From Mesorhizobium comanense (GTDB lineage Bacteria > Pseudomonadota > Alphaproteobacteria > Rhizobiales > Rhizobiaceae), in assembly GCF_005503535.1 (NCBI RefSeq), contig NZ_SCNN01000017.1:62001-126000 (forward strand): 64,000 bases of DNA. Reading direction: 5' to 3'. Positions 58,545 to 64,000 of the stretch are shown one piece after another (positions within the stretch are counted from its first letter, which is position 1; each line of letters opens with the position of its first letter). The notes beneath the pieces are model-generated. The model was not told the origin of the DNA, did no database searches, and saw nothing but the letters and a program-made list of their open reading frames with translations. The position numbers and the translations under genes are program-made.

Positions 58545-59807
58545 CTAAAACCGCCCGGCCGAGAACGGCGCCAGCCTTTCGCTGTTCAGCCGCCGGCCGG
58601 CGACGAGGTCGGCGACCATGCGCGCGGTGACGGCCGACAGCGTCAGGCCGAGATGGCCGTGGCCGAAGGCGTATATGACATTGGCATTGCCGGGCGACGG
58701 GCCGATGACCGGCCTGGAATCGGGCAGCGACGGCCGGAAGCCCAGCCACTGCGATGATGGCTGGCCGAGCGCGGGGAAGAACTGGCGCACGCCCCGGTCG
58801 AGCAGCGCCAGCCGGCGCGGATTGGGCGGCGAGGCGAGCCGGCCGAGTTCCACCGTGCCGGCAACGCGCAGCCGGCCGGCCATCGGCGTCATGTAGAAGC
58901 CGAGATCGACCGGGCAGACCGGCCGCGTCAGAAGCGGCGCGCCGGTCGCGAATTCCAGGTGATAGCCGCGCTCGGTTTCGAGCGGGATGCGGTCGCCGGC
59001 CCGTGCCGCCAGCGGCCGCGAGAAGGCGCCGGCGGCGATCACCGCTTTCCCGGCCCGGACGTTCAGTCCGGGGCCGCTCAGCGCCACCCCGCCGGCATCG
59101 GCGCTCAGCCCGCTTATCTCCCCTTGGCGCAACACCACGCCCCTGGCCGTTGCCGCGGCAAGCAGGCGGTCCATCATCGCCTTGGGATCGGTCAGGTTCA
59201 TCGATTGCGGGAAATAGAGGCCGCCGCCCTCCACGGCCGGCAGGCCGGGTTCCAGCGCGGCCACTTCATCGGGCTTCAGAAGCGCCTGGTCGACACCGAA
59301 TTCGGCGCGCAGCGCGCGGCTGGCGGCGCCCTCATCGAGGTCGCTCGCGCGGCGGTAGAGATAGAGGCAGCCATTCCGGCGCAGAAGGTCCCCGGCGCCG
59401 GCATCGGCAACCATTTCCTCCCAGGCCGGCAGCGCATCGGCCAGCAGGCCGGCCATGGCAGCCGCATTGGCGCGCGTCGCTGCCGGCAGCGACTGGCGCA
59501 CGAACCGCGTCAGCCATGGCGCCAGATGCAGGAGTGCCGACCAGCGCAGCGAAAACGGGCTGTCGGAATTGAAAAGCAGCTTCGGCAAGGCGCGCAGCAC
59601 GCCCGGATTGCCGACCGGCAGGCAGGCATATTCGGCGAGCGTGCCGGCATTGCCAAACGAGGCGCCCGAGCCCGGCTCGTTGGGATCGATGAGCATCACC
59701 TCGCGGCCCTCGGCGGCAAGGCGCAGCGCCGTCGCCAGCCCGACCACGCCCGCGCCGATAACGGCCACTTCAACGCTGTTCGAAGATGCCACGGACTTGT
59801 CCCCCAT
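58545..59807 (-). CDS. FAD-dependent D-amino-acid dehydrogenase-like protein
   Basis: 420 residues. FAD-binding motif VEVAVIGAGVVGLATALRLA with DPNEPGSGASFGNAGTLAEY, the DadA signature. Later VIAAGAFSRPLAARAGDRIP, ETERGYHLEF and the C-terminal SRPVIGPSPGNANVIYAFGH with LGLTLSAVTARMVADL. Oxidises a D- or secondary amine in amino-acid or opine-type catabolism. It is followed upstream by the MocR regulator gene, 57 nt away on the same strand. Confidence 0.9.
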   Translation of the reverse strand: MGDKSVASSNSVEVAVIGAGVVGLATALRLAAEGREVMLIDPNEPGSGASFGNAGTLAEYACLPVGNPGVLRALPKLLFNSDSPFSLRWSALLHLAPWLTRFVRQSLPAATRANAAAMAGLLADALPAWEEMVADAGAGDLLRRNGCLYLYRRASDLDEGAASRALRAEFGVDQALLKPDEVAALEPGLPAVEGGGLYFPQSMNLTDPKAMMDRLLAAATARGVVLRQGEISGLSADAGGVALSGPGLNVRAGKAVIAAGAFSRPLAARAGDRIPLETERGYHLEFATGAPLLTRPVCPVDLGFYMTPMAGRLRVAGTVELGRLASPPNPRRLALLDRGVRQFFPALGQPSSQWLGFRPSLPDSRPVIGPSPGNANVIYAFGHGHLGLTLSAVTARMVADLVAGRRLNSERLAPFSAGRF

Positions 59808-59864
59808 GCCTGTCGCTGCCGAACCTGTCGCTGCCCGACCCTGTCAATTCCCGGCTGTGCGGCC

Positions 59865-61253
59865 TCAGACGAAACCCGGCAGTTGCAGATGGCCGGCCGA
59901 CAGCAGCTCGGCCATGCTGGTCAGCGCCGTGCGCAGATCCTCCTGCGAGCGCGCCGCGCCGACATTGATGCGCACGCCGTGCTGCACCGGCTCGCGGCCG
60001 ACGGCGAAGGCGTCTCCCGGCAGCACGGCCACGCCCCGCTCCAGGCAGGTGCGGGCAAAGCCGGCGCCGCGCCACGGCTCGGGTAGGCGCAGCCACGCAT
60101 GGGTGGCGCTCGGCTGGCTCTGCACGTCGTAGCGGCCCAGGATATCGCTCAGGATCGCCTGGCGCTGGCGCAGCTCCTGCTTCTGCACCTCGATGATGCG
60201 CGCGGCCGCCCCGTCCTCGATCAGCCGCGCGCCGATCAGCGCCGTCAGCGGGCTGATGCTCCAGCAATTGATGCGCAGCGCCGCCGCCACCTGCCCGGCA
60301 ATGGCGCGCGGCGCGATGACAAAGCCGAGGCGCAGGCCGGGCGCCAGGCATTTCGACAGCGCGCCGATATGCACGGTCAGCTCCGGCTCCAGGCTGGCGA
60401 AGGACGGCAGGGGCTCGTCGGCCAGCGGCCGGTAGACGTCGTCCTCGATGATCAGCACATTGTGGCGGCGCGCCACGGCGGCAAGCTCGCGGCGGCGCTC
60501 CTCGCTGAGTGTGATCGTCGTCGGATTGTGCAGCGTCGGCACCAGGAATACCGCCCGGGGGCGGAGTTGCGCGCAGGCTGCCTCGAAGGCGTCGGGCCGC
60601 ATGCCGCCGCGATCCATGGCGACGCCCCTCAGATCCAGCCCATGCACGCGGCAGAGCGCGTTGATGCCCTGATAGGTCACCTCGTCGGCCAGCACCACCT
60701 CGCCCTGCCGGGTCACCGCGCCAAGCAGGCAGTCGAGCCCGTGCTGAGCACCCGCCGCCAGCACGACGCGGCCGGGATCGCCGTCGCCGGCAACCGGCTT
60801 CAGCCAGTCGGCGATCGCCGCGCGCGCCCACAGCGGCCCTTCCGGCGGGTGGTAGTCCTGCAAAGAGGCGTAGTGCTTGTCCCGGGGCAGGCGCGGCAAC
60901 AGCGCCGCGACGGCATCGAGATAGGCCGATGTCGCCGGCCTGTTGACGGAGAGATCGATGATGCCGCTCTGGTCGCTCGGCGCGGAGACGAAGCCCGGGC
61001 GCTCGCCGGCATCGCGCGCGGCGACCGTGGTGCCCCGCCCCGGCCGCGCCTCGAGCAGGCCGCGCTCCTGCAGCGTCGCCAGCGCGCGCGTCACCGTGGT
61101 GACGTTGATGCCCAGCGCGCGGGCGATGTCGCGCTGCGGCGGCAGCCTTTCGCCGACCGCCAGGCTGCCGGCGGCGATGCGCTCGGCGATCGCGTCGGCC
61201 AGACGGCGATAGACCGGACTTTCATCCTCGGTGAGGCGGAGATCTCTGAGCAT
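59865..61253 (-). CDS. MocR/PdxR-type regulator (GntR HTH fused to aminotransferase fold)
   Basis: 462 residues. Winged HTH at residues about 10-75 (YRRLADAIAERIAAGSLAVG, RDIARALGINVTTVTRALAT), then a class-I aminotransferase-like domain (100-462) with GRVVLAAGAQHGLDCLLGAV, VFLVPTLHNPTTITLS, IIEDDVYRPL and the PLP Lys in IGALSKCLAPGLRLG. MocR proteins bind PLP and regulate amino-acid or amine pathways. Divergent from the polyamine-type transporter at 61557, its likely target. Confidence 0.93.
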   Translation of the reverse strand: MLRDLRLTEDESPVYRRLADAIAERIAAGSLAVGERLPPQRDIARALGINVTTVTRALATLQERGLLEARPGRGTTVAARDAGERPGFVSAPSDQSGIIDLSVNRPATSAYLDAVAALLPRLPRDKHYASLQDYHPPEGPLWARAAIADWLKPVAGDGDPGRVVLAAGAQHGLDCLLGAVTRQGEVVLADEVTYQGINALCRVHGLDLRGVAMDRGGMRPDAFEAACAQLRPRAVFLVPTLHNPTTITLSEERRRELAAVARRHNVLIIEDDVYRPLADEPLPSFASLEPELTVHIGALSKCLAPGLRLGFVIAPRAIAGQVAAALRINCWSISPLTALIGARLIEDGAAARIIEVQKQELRQRQAILSDILGRYDVQSQPSATHAWLRLPEPWRGAGFARTCLERGVAVLPGDAFAVGREPVQHGVRINVGAARSQEDLRTALTSMAELLSAGHLQLPGFV

Positions 61254-61321
61254 AGGGACAGGATTCGAGGCTGGGACGTTGTAAGGGCTCTAGCACAGGA
61301 CAATTCGTCGGACAATAGCAC

Positions 61322-61451
61322 TTGTGTGAGTCACATCCTCAGGCATATCGCCCAAAAATATCACACAATCCTCCCAAAAACCGGCTTGACGTCCAAACTT
61401 GTCTGCATCTATGGTCCATTTCAACTCGATTGTGTGAGCATACAAGTTTGG
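61322..61451. promoter_or_regulatory. Divergent promoter with interleaved inverted repeats
   Basis: CTTGAC (61385-61390) and CTATGG (61409-61414) form a rhizobial-type promoter, 18-bp spacer, for the plus-strand transporter. TTGTGTGAG occurs at 61322 and 61430 and inverted at 61361. CCAAACTTGT (61393) and ACAAGTTTGG (61442) form a second inverted pair, interleaved with the first. Likely MocR sites. Confidence 0.6.
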
Positions 61452-61556
61452 GCAAGCCGCTAGACGCGGCTGCTCCCAAAGGGATGGAGACATGCGTCAC
61501 AAGCACCATACGGTTTCAGCCGGCCGCGTCCGCGGCGCCTCGGCGGATTGCGCCCG

Positions 61557-62714
61557 ATGAGCGCCGTGGAGGCCCTTTCGCCGTCCCGCGCCCCGAACGC
61601 GGACGCCGGCGGTTTCGTCGATTTCCTCGACGTCGAGAAATCCTATGACGGCCGCGCCTTCGCGGTGACGCGGCTGAACCTCAGCGTCGCGCGCGGCGAG
61701 TTCCTGACCCTGCTCGGGCCTTCCGGTTCGGGCAAGACGACGACGCTCAACATGCTGGCCGGCTTCGAGCGGCCGACCAGCGGCACCATCACGCTGGAGG
61801 GCCAGCCGGTCGACCGGCTGCCGCCCTATCAGCGCAATATCGGCATGGTGTTCCAGAACTACGCGCTGTTCCCGCATATGAGCGTGGAGGACAATGTCGG
61901 CTTCCCGCTGTCGGTGCGCCAGGTGAGCAAGGCCGACATCGCCGCCCGCGTCGGCCGCGCGCTCGACATGGTGCGGCTGAAACAGTTCGGCGACCGCAAG
62001 CCGTCTCAGCTTTCCGGCGGCCAGCAGCAGCGCGTGGCGCTGGCCCGCGCCCTGGTGTTCGAACCGAGCCTGGTGCTGATGGACGAGCCGCTCGGCGCGC
62101 TCGACAAGAAGCTGCGCGAGCACATGCAGCTCGAGATCAAGCAGCTGCACACCATGCTGGGCGTCACCATCGTCTACGTCACCCACGACCAGAGCGAGGC
62201 GCTGACCATGTCGGACCGCGTCGCGGTCTTCAACAATGGCGGCATCGCCCAGCTCGGCTCTCCCGACGATCTCTACAACACGCCTCGCAATTCCTTCGTG
62301 GCGAGCTTCATCGGCGAGAACAACACGCTGGAAGGCACGGTCGACACGATTTCGGGCAAAGAATGCCGCGTGCGGCTCGACGGCGGTGGCGAACTCACCG
62401 CGCTCGCCGTCGGCGTCGCCAAGGGCGATGCCTGCCACGTCGCCGTGCGGCCCGAGCGGCTGCGGCTCGGATCCGCTGGAGACAGCGGGAACGCGCTTCC
62501 CGCCTCCGTCGACGGCCGCATCTATCTCGGCGACCATCTGCGCCTGCTGGCGCGATTGCAGAACGACCAGGTGCTGACCGTCAAGGTCGACACCGAAGCG
62601 ACCATGGCGAACGGACAGGCCGTGACGGTCTGCTGCGCGCCCGGTGATTGCCGCGCCTTTCCGGCCGACGCCGGAGCGGCCGGTTCCAACTCGAAACAGG
62701 GGAAAACAAAATGA
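61557..62714 (+). CDS. Polyamine-type ABC transporter ATPase (PotA-like)
   Basis: 385 residues from the ATG at 61557. A TTG nine nt upstream is in frame. Walker A GPSGSGKTT near residue 55, Q-loop VFQNYALFPHMSVEDNVGFP, signature LSGGQQQRVALARAL, Walker B VLMDEPLGALDKKLR, H-loop YVTHDQSEALTMSDR. A C-terminal TOBE domain starts near residue 270. First gene of the transporter operon; overlaps the binding-protein gene by ATGA. Confidence 0.93.
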   Translation: MSAVEALSPSRAPNADAGGFVDFLDVEKSYDGRAFAVTRLNLSVARGEFLTLLGPSGSGKTTTLNMLAGFERPTSGTITLEGQPVDRLPPYQRNIGMVFQNYALFPHMSVEDNVGFPLSVRQVSKADIAARVGRALDMVRLKQFGDRKPSQLSGGQQQRVALARALVFEPSLVLMDEPLGALDKKLREHMQLEIKQLHTMLGVTIVYVTHDQSEALTMSDRVAVFNNGGIAQLGSPDDLYNTPRNSFVASFIGENNTLEGTVDTISGKECRVRLDGGGELTALAVGVAKGDACHVAVRPERLRLGSAGDSGNALPASVDGRIYLGDHLRLLARLQNDQVLTVKVDTEATMANGQAVTVCCAPGDCRAFPADAGAAGSNSKQGKTK

Positions 62715-63763
62715 AGCTTGCAAGAACAAGTCTGATCGCGCTGGCCGCCGCCACGGCCTGCATCGCCATGGGCCGCGCGGCGCTCGCCGACGAACTGTCG
62801 ATCATGGCCAGCGGCGGCGCCTGGCAGGACGCCCAGCGCAAGGCCTGGTTCGAGCCGTTCACCAAGGAGACCGGCACAAAAATCCTCGAACAGGAATATC
62901 TGGGCGACCTCGGCAAGGTCAAAGCCATGGTCGACACCGGCAACGTGCCGATCGACCTGGTGACGGTGGAGACGGCGACCGTGCTGCAGGGCTGCGACGC
63001 CGGCATTCTCGAGCGCCTCGACTATTCCAAGATCGGCCCGCGCGACAAGTTCATCGAAGGCTCGGCGCTGGATTGCGGTGTCGGCCTCGATGCTTACGGC
63101 GACATCCTCGCCTACGACCCGACCGTGCTGAAGGAAGCCCCCACCTCGGTGCTCGATCTCTTCGACACCAAGAAATTCCCGGGCAAGCGCGCCATGCGCA
63201 AGTTCCCGGCGCAGAACCTGGAATGGGCGCTGATGGCCGACGGCGTGGCGCCCGCCGATGTCTACAAGGTGCTGGCGACCCCGGAAGGCGTCGACCGCGC
63301 CTTCAAGAAGCTCGACACCATCAAGAAGGACATCGTCTGGTGGGATGCCGGCGCGCAGCCGGCGCAACTGCTCGCCTCGCAGGAAGTGGTGATGACGACG
63401 GCCTGGAACGGCCGCATCCAGAACGCCATCGACACCGACAAGAAGCCGTTCAAGATCGTCTGGAACAACCAGATCCTGGAATACGACATGATCGCCATTC
63501 CCAAGGGCGCCAAGAACCCGGACGCGGCCTATAAATATCTCGCCTATATCTCCAAGCCGGAAAACAACGCCAAGCTCGCCAGCTACATCACCTACGGGCC
63601 GGTGCGCACCGACGCCGCCTCTTTCGTGGCGCCGGACGCCCTGCCGAAACTGCCCAACGCGCCGGACCATCTTGCCGGCGCCTACCTTGTCGCCGACACC
63701 GAGTTCTGGGGCGACTATGGCGAGGACCTGGTCAAGCGCTTCAACGCCTGGCTGGCGCAGTAA
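62711..63763 (+). CDS. Polyamine/spermidine-type extracellular binding protein
   Basis: 350 residues. Signal peptide to about residue 27 (RAALA-DE). PotD/ATP-type II binding protein with LSIMASGGAWQDAQRKAWFE, LGKVKAMVDTGNVPIDLVTV, GVGLDAYGDILAYDP, FDTKKFPGKRAMRKFPAQNL and LASYITYGPVRTDAA. It delivers a polyamine, putrescine-like or opine-type amine to the ABC importer. The adjacent DadA-like oxidase suggests an amine or amino-acid substrate. Confidence 0.92.
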   Translation: MKLARTSLIALAAATACIAMGRAALADELSIMASGGAWQDAQRKAWFEPFTKETGTKILEQEYLGDLGKVKAMVDTGNVPIDLVTVETATVLQGCDAGILERLDYSKIGPRDKFIEGSALDCGVGLDAYGDILAYDPTVLKEAPTSVLDLFDTKKFPGKRAMRKFPAQNLEWALMADGVAPADVYKVLATPEGVDRAFKKLDTIKKDIVWWDAGAQPAQLLASQEVVMTTAWNGRIQNAIDTDKKPFKIVWNNQILEYDMIAIPKGAKNPDAAYKYLAYISKPENNAKLASYITYGPVRTDAASFVAPDALPKLPNAPDHLAGAYLVADTEFWGDYGEDLVKRFNAWLAQ

Positions 63764-63769
63764 GCGCTG

Positions 63770-64000
63770 ATGTCGGCCTCGCTGCCCAGCGAACTCGACC
63801 GGCCCGCGCTGGCCCGCGGCCGGTCCGCCGCCGGCACCGATCCAAAATCGGTGTCGGCGGCGCTCAGGCGTGCCGAATTCGGCGACCGGCTGCGCTCGCT
63901 GGCGCTGGCCGCGCCCCTGCTCCTGCTTCTGGCGCTCAGCTTCGGCATCCCGATCGTGCTGCTGCTTTCACGAGCCGTCTACGACCCGACCATCGCCGAC
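63770..64000 (+). CDS. ABC transporter permease, truncated by window end
   Basis: First 77 codons of a permease. A long polar N-terminus (MSASLPSELDRPALARGRSA) is followed by the first membrane helix (LALAAPLLLLLALSFGIPIV) and the start of a periplasmic loop. It starts 6 nt after the binding protein stop. The rest of the gene lies outside the window. Confidence 0.85.
   Translation, partial: MSASLPSELDRPALARGRSAAGTDPKSVSAALRRAEFGDRLRSLALAAPLLLLLALSFGIPIVLLLSRAVYDPTIAD

Noticed and set aside
1..64000. tRNA, rRNA, CRISPR, prophage or complete insertion sequence
   Set aside because: No cloverleaf with a T-arm GGTTCGA-type motif in the gaps, no regularly spaced direct repeats with unique spacers, and no transposase, integrase or phage structural gene were found by reading.

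Overview
The window looks like chromosomal DNA of a Hyphomicrobiales bacterium, most likely Mesorhizobium or a close relative. The basis is high G+C throughout, rhizobial-type palindromic repeats between genes, and rhizobial families (DUF1236, ExoP-like chain-length protein, Ku/LigD, polyamine- and ribose-type ABC systems). The genus is inferred. No rRNA, tRNA, CRISPR array, replication origin, IS element or nodulation/nitrogen-fixation gene was seen.

Layout. 0-9.5 kb: mixed housekeeping and envelope genes (ABC-F ATPase, a His-rich exported protein, a YdeI-like protein, a cytoplasmic HtrA-like protein that has lost its catalytic triad, a YghU-type GST, a DUF1236 protein, a possible structured RNA, a trimeric autotransporter). 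9.8-22 kb: regulators, a VirK/YbjX protein carrying an in-frame palindromic repeat, GNAT enzymes, an amidohydrolase, a 'mobile mystery' HTH/Fic pair with two operator copies, a WD40 membrane protein, exonuclease III. 22-27 kb: a secreted CHAT/Sel1 protein in line with a peptidoglycan-binding protein and two tandem DUF2147 proteins. 27-33 kb: non-homologous end joining (LigD, Ku) with a TPR partner, then an orphan Flp pilin. 33-49 kb: an exopolysaccharide locus (two CelD/FemAB-like acyltransferases, a flippase, two glycosyltransferases, a GH5 glycanase, a polymerase, a chain-length/tyrosine-kinase-like protein, a formyltransferase/propeller protein, an FAD enzyme), with a perfect sigma-54 promoter signature in it. 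49.6-55.7 kb: a sugar uptake and catabolism cluster under a LacI regulator, with recognisable operators. 56.6-64 kb: two HTH regulators, a DadA-like oxidase, a MocR regulator and a divergent polyamine-type ABC transporter that runs off the window.

The most unusual feature is a dispersed family of five tiny genes (29-34 codons) at 10963-11061(-), 17847-17951(+), 49055-49144(-), 55968-56063(+) and 56162-56254(+). All encode a near-identical 20-21 residue leader (MKK-Y--P, then L, then V/I-T-A) followed by a short, hypervariable tail. The leader matches the YxxPxL...T pattern of lasso-type RiPP leaders. No RiPP-modifying enzyme is visible anywhere in the window, and the tails lack the acidic residue needed for a classical lasso ring. 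Four of the five have TTGACA 48-55 nt before the start codon. They look like substrates of one maturation system encoded elsewhere.

Several kinds of multicopy intergenic palindromes fill the gaps: a 45-bp arm type in facing pairs, a 185-bp type in three copies, and a 125-bp type with one full and one partial copy.
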